Assembly: GCA_017545365.1 (NCBI GenBank)
Contig: JAFWOP010000028.1
Coordinates: 1-64,000 of the forward strand
DNA length: 64,000 nucleotides
Direction: 5' to 3'
Source: Bacteroidales bacterium
GTDB taxonomy: Bacteria; Bacteroidota; Bacteroidia; Bacteroidales; P3
A program made the position numbers and the translations under genes. The stretch's first letter is position 1; each line of letters starts with the position of its first letter. This document shows positions 35,111 to 42,925 of this stretch, piece after piece. The notes beneath the pieces were generated by a model. The model made no database searches. It was not told the origin of the DNA and was given only the letters and a program-made list of their open reading frames with translations.

Positions 35111-37546
35111 ATGCCTTCTCAGAAAAACCAGTCAAAGAAGAATAAACGGAAACCGAAGCCCACAGGACGGCTGAAAGAGTTTTGGAAAACCCAACGCTGC
35201 CGCCGGCTGCGGGGGGCATGCTATATGCTGCTTGCCCTCTTCCTGCTTGTGGCCACGGTCTCCTTCTTTGTCTGCCGACCCAACGAGAACTGGCTGGGGA
35301 AGGGTGGCTACAAGCTGGCCCAACTCATCGTACAGAAAACCTTCGGCATTGCCTCCATCGGCTTTTATTTCATCCTCTTCCTCTATGGCTTACGCCTGTG
35401 GAAGATTAACCCGCTGCCGTGGAAGAAGACGTTCTGGTCCACCCTCTTCTGGATGGTATGGCTATCATCGGTGCTAGGCTATTGCTCTGGTGTGTGGGGC
35501 AAAGGCAACTACTTGATAGGCAACCTTTGCGGTGTGACGGGCGACTTCATAGCCTCGCAGCTCTATATGCTCATCAAGTGGGGCGCGCTGGTGCTCTTTG
35601 CCTTCGTGGCCGTCGTCTACCTTATCTTTGTCCATAAGGTGCGTTTCAGAATGCCCAAGGTGCAGCTCCCACAGGTGGACATCTCCTCCACATTGGATGA
35701 GGTGAAATCCTCTGTCGGCTCACTCTTCGTCCGAGAAGACAAACCCTCAGAGCCAGCAACACCCGAACCCGCCGCTCCCGAGCCTGCCAAACCCACCGCT
35801 CCCCAACCTGCTCAGAACCCACAAACCAACCGCGTGACGTTCGACATCAACGACCAGTTTGTACAAGTCAACCGCAAGGCGCAAGCTGCATCACAACCCT
35901 CAAACGGTGGGGACGATGGTATTGCCTTCAACATCGTTGGTGCCGATGCCGTCCAGTCCGAACCCCAGCCCGAGGAGGAACCTGCCCAGTACTCCGAGTT
36001 CGAGAATGTGCACACCGAAGCACACTACACCGTAGACCAACTCTACGACCCACACCTCGACCTCAAGCAGTATCAGATGCCTACCACCGACCTCCTCACC
36101 GATTGGGAAACCCGCAACGTGAAGGTGTCGAAGGAGGAACTGATAGCCAACAAGGACCACATTGTCGAAACCCTCAAGAACTACGGCATAGAGATTGTGG
36201 AAATCTCCGCCACCCCGGGGCCCACGGTCACCCTCTATGAGATAAAGCCAGCTCCCGGTGTCCGCATCTCCAAAATCAAAAGTCTGGAAGACGACATCGC
36301 GCTCAGCCTCTCTGCCCTCGGCATCCGCATCATCGCCCCCATACCGGGCAAAGGCACCGTCGGCATCGAAGTGCCCAACGCCAAGCCACAGATTGTTTCG
36401 ATGAAGAACATGCTGGAGTGCGAGGCTTTCCGCAACAGCGGGAAGATGGAACTGCCCATCGCCTTCGGCAAAACCATCAGCAACGAACCCTACGTCGCCG
36501 ACCTCGCCAAGATGCCCCACCTCCTCATGGCGGGAGCCACCGGCACCGGCAAGTCCGTAGGTCTCAACGCCGTCATCTCTTCCCTGCTTTTCAAGAAGCA
36601 CCCCTCGGAGCTCAAGTTCGTCATGGTCGACCCCAAGAAGGTGGAACTCTCCCTCTACAACAAAATCGAACGCCACTATCTGGCAAAGCTGCCCGACAGC
36701 GAGGAGGCCATCATCACCGACGTGCGCAAGGTCGTGCGCACCCTCAACAGCCTCTGCATCGAGATGGACCAACGCTACGAGCTGCTCCGTCAGGCGGGTG
36801 TGCGCAAGATAACCGAATACAACGACAAGTTCATCCACCGCCACCTCAACCCCGAAAACGGGCACCGCTTCCTGCCTTATATAGTCCTTGTTATCGACGA
36901 GTTTGCCGACCTCATCATGACCGCCGGCAAGGAAGTGGAACTGCCCATCTGCCGACTGGCTCAGCTGGCCCGCGCCGTGGGCATCCACCTCATCATTGCC
37001 ACCCAGCGACCCACCACCAACATCATCACCGGCACCATCAAGGCCAATTTCCCAGCCCGTATAGCCTTCAAGGTGACCAGCGGCATCGACTCCCGCACCA
37101 TCCTCGACTGCAGTGGCGCCCAGCGGCTCATCGGGCGGGGCGACATGCTCATCTCCCTTGCCGGTTCCGACCTGGTGCGTATCCAGTGCGCCCTCATCGA
37201 GACTGAGGAAATCGAGGAACTGGCCGACTTCATCGGCTCCCAGCGCGGCTACCCCGACGGATTCCTCCTGCCCGAGTATCTCGACGAAAACGAGGAACCC
37301 AACAAAGACTTCGACCCCAAACAGAAAGACGAGTTCTTCAACGACGCTGCCCGTCTGGTGGTGGCCAGCCAGTTCGGCTCCACCTCCCTCCTGCAACGCA
37401 AGCTGCAGCTGGGCTACAACCGCGCCGGACGCATCATCGACCAGCTCGAGGCTGCCGGCATCGTCGGCCCCTACAACGGCTCCAAAGCCCGCGAAGTGCT
37501 GGTGCACGACGAAGTGCAGCTCGAAGAAATCCTCCGCAGCCTGTGA
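35111..37546 (+). CDS. ftsK: FtsK/SpoIIIE DNA translocase
   Basis: An 811-residue septal DNA pump. It has four N-terminal membrane helices (about 35-185), a Pro/Ala-rich linker (about 210-310; repeats of EPA/APEPA), the alpha-beta motor domain with Walker A GATGTGKS near residue 475 and Walker B IVLVIDEFADLI near 595, and the gamma winged-helix domain (about 745-811; FGSTSLLQRKLQLGYNRAGR) that reads orientation sequences. It clears chromosome ends through the closing septum and activates XerCD. Length is usual for the phylum. The small lipoprotein cluster follows 65 bp downstream on the same strand. Confidence 0.96.
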   Translation: MPSQKNQSKKNKRKPKPTGRLKEFWKTQRCRRLRGACYMLLALFLLVATVSFFVCRPNENWLGKGGYKLAQLIVQKTFGIASIGFYFILFLYGLRLWKINPLPWKKTFWSTLFWMVWLSSVLGYCSGVWGKGNYLIGNLCGVTGDFIASQLYMLIKWGALVLFAFVAVVYLIFVHKVRFRMPKVQLPQVDISSTLDEVKSSVGSLFVREDKPSEPATPEPAAPEPAKPTAPQPAQNPQTNRVTFDINDQFVQVNRKAQAASQPSNGGDDGIAFNIVGADAVQSEPQPEEEPAQYSEFENVHTEAHYTVDQLYDPHLDLKQYQMPTTDLLTDWETRNVKVSKEELIANKDHIVETLKNYGIEIVEISATPGPTVTLYEIKPAPGVRISKIKSLEDDIALSLSALGIRIIAPIPGKGTVGIEVPNAKPQIVSMKNMLECEAFRNSGKMELPIAFGKTISNEPYVADLAKMPHLLMAGATGTGKSVGLNAVISSLLFKKHPSELKFVMVDPKKVELSLYNKIERHYLAKLPDSEEAIITDVRKVVRTLNSLCIEMDQRYELLRQAGVRKITEYNDKFIHRHLNPENGHRFLPYIVLVIDEFADLIMTAGKEVELPICRLAQLARAVGIHLIIATQRPTTNIITGTIKANFPARIAFKVTSGIDSRTILDCSGAQRLIGRGDMLISLAGSDLVRIQCALIETEEIEELADFIGSQRGYPDGFLLPEYLDENEEPNKDFDPKQKDEFFNDAARLVVASQFGSTSLLQRKLQLGYNRAGRIIDQLEAAGIVGPYNGSKAREVLVHDEVQLEEILRSL

Positions 37547-37611
37547 CGGACAATTCAGAATAAACACCAAGAAATATAACACTGTATCAACATAAAAGAG
37601 TATCAGCATAT

Positions 37612-37857
37612 ATGAAAAAAGTACTATTCCTCTCAGCCATAGCGGCTCTTGCGCTCTGCACCTCTTGCAACAAAGAGAAGAACTGCCGCTGCACCGTCGT
37701 CGGAACCCCGATTGTGCGCGTAGTCAGCATCAATTCGGGCAGCTGTGACAACATCTCACATGCCAGTTATCACGACGACCTCGACACGCTCCACACCGAG
37801 TACATCCTCTGCACCGACTACAACTTCGAAGCCGATTCGCTTATTCAAAACCACTAA
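37612..37857 (+). CDS. Small Cys-motif lipoprotein 1
   Basis: An 81-residue predicted lipoprotein: signal and lipobox LALCTSC with the lipidated Cys19, followed at once by NKEKNCRCTVVG. The mature part has a CxC pair (25 and 27) and two further cysteines (about 44 and 63). No family is recognised. Two other tiny lipoproteins in the next 1.4 kb carry the same C-(N/S)-K-(E/R)-K/R-C-x-C layout, and a MauE/DoxX-thioredoxin fusion lies among them. It is 65 bp after ftsK and 14 bp before the next gene. Confidence 0.72.
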   Translation: MKKVLFLSAIAALALCTSCNKEKNCRCTVVGTPIVRVVSINSGSCDNISHASYHDDLDTLHTEYILCTDYNFEADSLIQNH

Positions 37858-37871
37858 CACCCTTTCGTGCC

Positions 37872-38117
37872 ATGAAAAAGATTTCCCTTATTCTCTCCTT
37901 GGTGGCTTTGCTTCTTGTCACCGGCTGTTCAAAAGAAAAGAGATGCAAATGCACCTATGACCGTCTCGACGCCCACAACCGTCCCGCCGTCACTTATATC
38001 CATGCCAAGGCAGGCTTCAGATGCAGCGGCATCACCAAGCTCGGCTATGAACGATTGAGGGGCGGCATATTGGTCCGCGAACTCGAGGATGTAGTTTGTG
38101 AGGAGGCCACCGATTGA
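37872..38117 (+). CDS. Small Cys-motif lipoprotein 2
   Basis: An 81-residue predicted lipoprotein similar in layout to its neighbour: lipobox LLVTGC (Cys19), then SKEKRCKCTYDR, giving a CxC pair, and two later cysteines (about 54 and 77). The body is basic and has no recognised domain. The stop codon overlaps the TTG start of the MauE/thioredoxin gene, implying translational coupling and a shared task. Confidence 0.72.
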   Translation: MKKISLILSLVALLLVTGCSKEKRCKCTYDRLDAHNRPAVTYIHAKAGFRCSGITKLGYERLRGGILVRELEDVVCEEATD

Positions 38118-39043
38118 AACCCTATCGCAATAAGGCCCTCCGCATCGCTGCCCTCGTGGCCCGGATGCTGTTAGGCATCTTCTTCATTTGCTCGGCCGTC
38201 GCCAAATTAATCGACATCGACCGCTTCGAGGTTCATGTCTTCTCCTACAATATCCTGTCGCTCAACCTCTCCTTCTTGGCAGCACGGCTGGTCATCGTCT
38301 GTGAGCTGTTGGTGGGCATAGGTCTTATGGCCAATGTCTTCCACCGCCTGGTCAACGTCTGCACCCTGCTCATGCTGGTGGGGTTCACCATGTTCCTCGG
38401 CTATGCCGCCCTCATGGGGCATACCGACAGCTGCCAGTGCATGGGCCCGCTTCTCGAAATCAGCCCCACCCAGTCGATGCTCAAAAACGCCCTCCTTATC
38501 CTTCTGATGCTCTTTGCTATGGGCTGTAACCCCTGGAAATGGAAACCTCGATGGTTTGTGTGGCTCCCTGTCGTAGTGGCCACCCTGGTGACCGTCTTCT
38601 GCATCTCTGCCCCCGACAACTGGCTCTTCCCTGCCAGCGACGAGGTGTATGATGCCGATGAATTCGCCGAGGCCATCGAACCCGATGGCGCGTTCTACCC
38701 TCTGCGGCTCGACCAGGGGCGCCATGTGGTCGCCTTTCTCACCCCAGGGTGCCAGTTCTGCCGCATGGCCGATGAAAAGCTGACCTACATCTGCCGTCGC
38801 AACGACCTCGACAGCTGCTCATTCCTTTATCTCGTCCCCACCTCCGACACCACCGTCGCACCCCTCACCATAGACTCCGCCACATTCCTGCGCCCTGCCC
38901 ACCTCCTTCCGGTGATGACCTACGCCCTCATCACCTACGGCCAGCGCCCCTTGGTGTTCCTAGTCAGCGAGGGAAAGGTTGAGGGAACATGTCATTATCG
39001 CAATATCGACGAAAAACGCATAGTTGATTTCCTTACCCATTAA
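38114..39043 (+). CDS. MauE/DoxX-like membrane protein fused to a thioredoxin-like domain
   Basis: A 309-residue membrane protein. The first part (about 8-165) has four to five helices and a SCQCMGP segment (residues 106-111) equivalent to the DCGCFG motif of the MauE/DoxX group. The second part (about 170-309) is a periplasmic thioredoxin-like domain with TPGCQFC, giving a CxxC at 213/216. MauE-type proteins serve in periplasmic redox maturation. The start is a TTG at 38114 overlapping the previous stop; starting at the next ATG (38165) would remove half of helix 1. The CxC lipoproteins on both sides are likely partners or substrates (inference). Confidence 0.8.
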   Translation: MKPYRNKALRIAALVARMLLGIFFICSAVAKLIDIDRFEVHVFSYNILSLNLSFLAARLVIVCELLVGIGLMANVFHRLVNVCTLLMLVGFTMFLGYAALMGHTDSCQCMGPLLEISPTQSMLKNALLILLMLFAMGCNPWKWKPRWFVWLPVVVATLVTVFCISAPDNWLFPASDEVYDADEFAEAIEPDGAFYPLRLDQGRHVVAFLTPGCQFCRMADEKLTYICRRNDLDSCSFLYLVPTSDTTVAPLTIDSATFLRPAHLLPVMTYALITYGQRPLVFLVSEGKVEGTCHYRNIDEKRIVDFLTH

Positions 39044-39047
39044 GACC

Positions 39048-39254
39048 ATGAAACGTATCCTGCCCCTTGCCGCTTTCCTGCTGCTCATCCTCGCGCTGCA
39101 GTCGTGCAACAAACGCTGCCAGTGTGTCCGATATGATGGCGGCATAGTCGAATACACCGCCGAAGAGCTGGAAGCCGAAGGCAAGACCTGCGCCGAAAAG
39201 GTGTATTATCAGAATTTGGCCTCCCAGTACTATTCCCTCTGCGAATGGCAGTAA
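39048..39254 (+). CDS. Small Cys-motif lipoprotein 3
   Basis: A 68-residue predicted lipoprotein, starting 4 bp after the MauE/thioredoxin gene: MKRILPLAAFLLLILALQSC with Cys20 lipidated, then NKRCQCVRYDGG, a CxC pair, and two later cysteines (KTCAEK and LCEWQ). The ATG at 39048 was chosen over the longer in-frame opening at 39024, which would delay the signal peptide. Last gene of the cluster; hairpins follow at 39357 and 39454. Confidence 0.72.
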   Translation: MKRILPLAAFLLLILALQSCNKRCQCVRYDGGIVEYTAEELEAEGKTCAEKVYYQNLASQYYSLCEWQ

Positions 39255-39356
39255 TAGTGGTGCAGCCCATTTTCGTCACCCTGCAGCCTCGTCCCGTCAC
39301 AACCACCGCAAGGGAACAGCACCGCCCTTTTTGAGATTTTATTAAGTCATGTGTAG

Positions 39357-39389
39357 GGTCGTTTTAGGATAGATAGTCCTAAAACGACC
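39357..39389. other. Perfect 13-bp inverted repeat GGTCGTTTTAGGA
   Basis: GGTCGTTTTAGGA / TCCTAAAACGACC around a TAGATAG loop. No T-run follows on either strand, so it is not a standard terminator. It may be an operator or an mRNA-processing hairpin. It lies in the 328-bp gap 39255-39582 between convergent genes. Confidence 0.6.
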
Positions 39390-39453
39390 TTCGCTATAAC
39401 CTGGCTTTCTCTTAAGGAAGGCGAGGGCGGTGCTATGGTGTTGGTGATGAATA

Positions 39454-39487
39454 AAGAGAGAGGCCTCAATTTTGGGGTCTCTCTCTT
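39454..39487. terminator. Bidirectional terminator between convergent units
   Basis: AAGAGAGAGGCC / GGTCTCTCTCTT-type stem with an AATTTT loop and A/T flanks. It can end both the lipoprotein cluster (plus) and the Kce-PAD-YDG-OmpA unit (minus). Confidence 0.65.
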
Positions 39488-39582
39488 GGTTGTTGTGGAG
39501 TAGAGAATGTCTCTTCTAAATCTTGTTTTAGCAGAGGGCAAACACTGTGTGATTTGCCTTCTGGGTTCAGCTTGGCGCAACG

Positions 39583-41244
39583 TTAGTTCTTGCCGATGGT
39601 GATTTCGATGCGGCGGTTCTTGGCCCTGCCTTCTTTGGTTTTGTTGGACTCGATAGGCATGGTGTCGCCTTTGCCGATGGCGTTGATGCGTTTTTCATCG
39701 ATACCTTTGGCAACGAGCATCTTCTTGATGTTGTCGGCACGTTTCTGTGAGAGGGTGAGGTTGCTGGCGGGCTTGCCCACATTGTCGGTGTGGCCGGTGA
39801 CTGTGACGACGATTTCGGGGTGCTTGTCCATCACGTCCTTGAGGTTCTCCCATGAGTCTTCGTTGAGTTCGCCGAAGATGGGCATGTCTTTGCCGGTCTC
39901 GAAGTAGGCGATGTCCTTATATCCTGCCACGAAAGCTGCTTCTTCGCGTGCGCGCTGCTCGGCTTTGGCGCGTGCGCGTGCTTCGGCTTCAGCGCGAGCG
40001 CGAGCTTCCGCTTCAGCACGAGCCAGGGCTTCTGCTTCGGCCTGTGCTTTGGCCAGGGAGTCGGCTTGTGCTTGTGCGCGGCGGCGTGCCTCGGCTTGTG
40101 CGTTGGCTTCGGCCTGGGCACGTTCACGGGCGGCGGCTTCGGCCTCGGCTTCGGCTTTGGCTTTGGCCAGTTCGGCAGCGTGGACGCGGGCCAGCGAGTC
40201 GGCTTCGGCCTTGGCTTTGGCTTCAGCCTCGGCGCGGGCGCGTGCCACGGCTTCTTCGCGGGCTTTCTGCTCGGCGGCCAGACGTTCGGCTTCGGCCTTC
40301 TTTTCGGCTTCTAAACGCTCGGCTTCGGCTCTGGCAGCTTCGGCGGCGGCAGCGGCTTCGATGGCTTTCCAGTCAACGTTCTTGCCCATACCGAAGCGTA
40401 GGCCTATCTTGATGCCGACTTCCAGCGGGTGGACGGCACTGACACGGTCGGTGGCAAAGGTGGGGTTGTAGCATAGGGCGACGTTGGGCTGTTCGGGGGC
40501 GGTCTGGTAGGTGTTCAGCAGATGGCTGGCGGCTTCTTGCTCGGTGTTGATGTCGGCAGGGCTGTAGCAGCCGTAGATGCCGAGGTAGAGGCCTGCGGTC
40601 TGGCTGAGGTTGAACACGAAGCCGAGGTCGGCATGGAGGGCGTAGAAGTACTTGTCGAGGTTGAAGGAGTTCTTCAGGTCGCCCGTATAGGTGCCGAGGT
40701 CGTGTTCATGCATGTCGGTGTAGGTGACGTTGGTCTGGGGCATGTAGGCCGTGGTGGTGTAGCGTCCTTTGACCACATGGTAGTTGGAGCGGAGGGGGTG
40801 GTTGAGGCTGGCACCTAGTCCCATTTGGAAAGCGGATGATACGCTGATGGGTGCGCGGATGATGAGTTGTAGGGGGATGGAGAGGTTGATGACGTCCTGG
40901 CGTTCGCGCCAGTTGTGGAAGTTGACGTTCACATCGGAGTTGTAGTAGGCTCCGGGGAGCTGGACGTTGGGGATGTTGTAGCTGTAGCTGTACTCGGCTG
41001 CGCTGCGCAGGGTGCTGGCCTGGATGCCCAGGGCGAGGCCGAAGTGGTGGTTGAACATGTACTGGTATTGCAGTTCGAGCAGGCCGCCCATGCCGATGGA
41101 GTGTGTGCCGTCGGCGGGTTCATAGAGGAGGGTGTTGATGCCGCCTCCGAGGTTGGCCTGAATGTTGCTGATATGGTCGGTCATTTGTGCTCTGGCAGGG
41201 AGCAGCATGGCCACAAGGGCGAGGGTAAATATTATTTTCTTCAT
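39583..41244 (-). CDS. OmpA-family protein with long Ala/Glu-rich helical spacer
   Basis: A 553-residue outer-membrane protein. Order: signal peptide (ending ARAQ), an outer-membrane beta-barrel (about 20-275; [17 protein letters not shown]), a charged Ala/Glu/Arg helix of about 150 residues (about 285-430; [24 protein letters not shown] repeats), and a C-terminal OmpA peptidoglycan-binding domain (about 440-553) with [20 protein letters not shown] and the end [11 protein letters not shown]. OmpA domains tie the outer membrane to diaminopimelate in peptidoglycan; the unusually long helix should span or stiffen the periplasm. It starts 5 bp after the YDG gene's stop, so it is in that operon. 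Confidence 0.9.
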   Translation of the reverse strand: MKKIIFTLALVAMLLPARAQMTDHISNIQANLGGGINTLLYEPADGTHSIGMGGLLELQYQYMFNHHFGLALGIQASTLRSAAEYSYSYNIPNVQLPGAYYNSDVNVNFHNWRERQDVINLSIPLQLIIRAPISVSSAFQMGLGASLNHPLRSNYHVVKGRYTTTAYMPQTNVTYTDMHEHDLGTYTGDLKNSFNLDKYFYALHADLGFVFNLSQTAGLYLGIYGCYSPADINTEQEAASHLLNTYQTAPEQPNVALCYNPTFATDRVSAVHPLEVGIKIGLRFGMGKNVDWKAIEAAAAAEAARAEAERLEAEKKAEAERLAAEQKAREEAVARARAEAEAKAKAEADSLARVHAAELAKAKAEAEAEAAARERAQAEANAQAEARRRAQAQADSLAKAQAEAEALARAEAEARARAEAEARARAKAEQRAREEAAFVAGYKDIAYFETGKDMPIFGELNEDSWENLKDVMDKHPEIVVTVTGHTDNVGKPASNLTLSQKRADNIKKMLVAKGIDEKRINAIGKGDTMPIESNKTKEGRAKNRRIEITIGKN

Positions 41245-41249
41245 GGCGA

Positions 41250-42902
41250 TTACAATTTAAGGGTTTTGGCGGAGACACCGTCAACTGTTACAAGGTAGGT
41301 GCCATGGGGCAGGGCGGAGAGGTCGAGGGTGTGCTGACGGCCGAAGAAGGAGCTGCTGAGGAGCAGGATGCCGCGGTCGTTATAGACTTGGAGGGTGTGG
41401 TTCTCGTTGTCGAAGCCTTGGAGTTTGACGGTGGTGGTGGTTACAACAGGGGAGGGGAGGAGGATGATGGCCTTAGAGGCGGGCATGGCGACAAAGTCGC
41501 TCTTGGGGCATACCATGGCCTCGTCGTCCTGGTTGGGGTTGACGATGAGTGAGTAGTCGCCCGTGAGGCCGCCGATTTCCTGATAGTAGGGCTTGGTGGC
41601 ACCGGGAATCAGTTCGCCGTTGTGTAGCCATTGGAAGGAGCGGAAGCGGTTGGGCTGGCCGTCGAGTCGTCCGCTGTTGTCGATGCTGATGACGTCGTCG
41701 AAGGTTTGGACGAGGTAGTTGTTGGGCATGTTGACGGTGAAGTGTCCGACATACTTGTGGGGGTCGTTAGAGGTACTCCAGATGGTGTAGTAAAACTCGT
41801 AGGTGCCTGCTGGGCAGTTTGGGGGGAGGGGGATGCTTATCGAGCTGTCGGTGATGGTGCATGGATAAAAGTTGTGGAACCCTATTGCTTCGTATTCGCC
41901 GGGGTAGGTGATGAAACGACTTTCGCTTGGTTCGCCTTGTAGGATGTGGTAGTGGAGGGTGATGTCTTCGCCTTGGCAGAAGCCGTAGCGGTCGGCGACC
42001 AGTTGCTCGCCGTTGGGTCCGATGGTGTCGAGTATGAGGACGGGTATGATTCGTCCGGGTTTGTGGTAGACGCTGTCGGTGATGACGAAGTAGTTGGCAG
42101 TGTCGTTGCCAGTGAGGGAGAAGTGGGCGGTGATGACTTTGTTGTCGCCGATTTCAGGGCTGTCGAAGTTGGCAGAGGCGATGAGCTGTACGTCATCTTC
42201 GTTGAATACGTTGTCAAGTTCGACGTGGGTGATTTGGGCAGAGTCGGTGCCGTCGTACTCTTTGGCTTCTTTGATGTAAAGAAACCAGGGGAGGGCATTG
42301 CGTTTGGTGATGCGGGCGTGATAGGCGCGGATGTCGATAACCGAGTAGTTGGCAGCCTGGGGGCCGTAGAGAGTGTGGGTGACGGTGACAGGTTTGAAAT
42401 TAGCGGCATCGGGGTCGTTGAAGTGTGCGGTGACGGTCTGCATCACGGTGTCGCCGTCGACAATACCGCTGATGACACCTTCGTTGAGGACTGTGCAATC
42501 GGTGGTACGGTCATAGGGACGGCTGGCTTGGAGGACGACGCTGTCGGCAAAAAGCGGACGGGGCGTGATGTCGGCGTAAAGCGTGTCGTTAGAGATGAAA
42601 TAGTTGGATGCGCCAGGCCCGCTGAGTGTGTAGTGGACGACCACGGGCTTGTGGGAGCCTGCGTTGGGATCGAGGTAGCGGGCGTTAGTTGAGATAGCTA
42701 AGCCGGGGGTCAGTGCTGGCGTGACGGTGCCCAAGATGACGCCGTGGGCAAAGAGGGTGCCGTCATAGACTTTGGCGGAGTCTACCGTGGTGCCCACAAT
42801 TGAGAGTGTGTCAATCTGAGACCATGCCGACGGCAGCAGCATGCACACCAGGCTGACGAGCAGGGCGGCATGCTTGAGTTTTAATAAGGGTTGTTTGTCC
42901 AT
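41250..42902 (-). CDS. T9SS-exported YDG-domain protein
   Basis: A 550-residue secreted protein: signal peptide (about 1-29, ending AWSQ), three YDG-type beta domains (about 30-290; [24 protein letters not shown] and [12 protein letters not shown] each followed by a [17 protein letters not shown] close), an Ig-like middle part (about 290-460) and a C-terminal T9SS sorting region ([30 protein letters not shown]). YDG domains occur in long adhesins. Its gene lies 23 bp after the deiminase gene and 5 bp before the OmpA gene, all minus strand. Adhesion or cell-surface scaffold is a guess. Confidence 0.82.
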   Translation of the reverse strand: MDKQPLLKLKHAALLVSLVCMLLPSAWSQIDTLSIVGTTVDSAKVYDGTLFAHGVILGTVTPALTPGLAISTNARYLDPNAGSHKPVVVHYTLSGPGASNYFISNDTLYADITPRPLFADSVVLQASRPYDRTTDCTVLNEGVISGIVDGDTVMQTVTAHFNDPDAANFKPVTVTHTLYGPQAANYSVIDIRAYHARITKRNALPWFLYIKEAKEYDGTDSAQITHVELDNVFNEDDVQLIASANFDSPEIGDNKVITAHFSLTGNDTANYFVITDSVYHKPGRIIPVLILDTIGPNGEQLVADRYGFCQGEDITLHYHILQGEPSESRFITYPGEYEAIGFHNFYPCTITDSSISIPLPPNCPAGTYEFYYTIWSTSNDPHKYVGHFTVNMPNNYLVQTFDDVISIDNSGRLDGQPNRFRSFQWLHNGELIPGATKPYYQEIGGLTGDYSLIVNPNQDDEAMVCPKSDFVAMPASKAIILLPSPVVTTTTVKLQGFDNENHTLQVYNDRGILLLSSSFFGRQHTLDLSALPHGTYLVTVDGVSAKTLKL

Positions 42903-42925
42903 GATTTGTTTATTTTTAATGGTTA

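Noticed and set aside
35900..37609. 569-codon open frame on the minus strand
   Set aside because: Antisense to ftsK; no motif, no promoter, biased Val/Gly/Asp composition.
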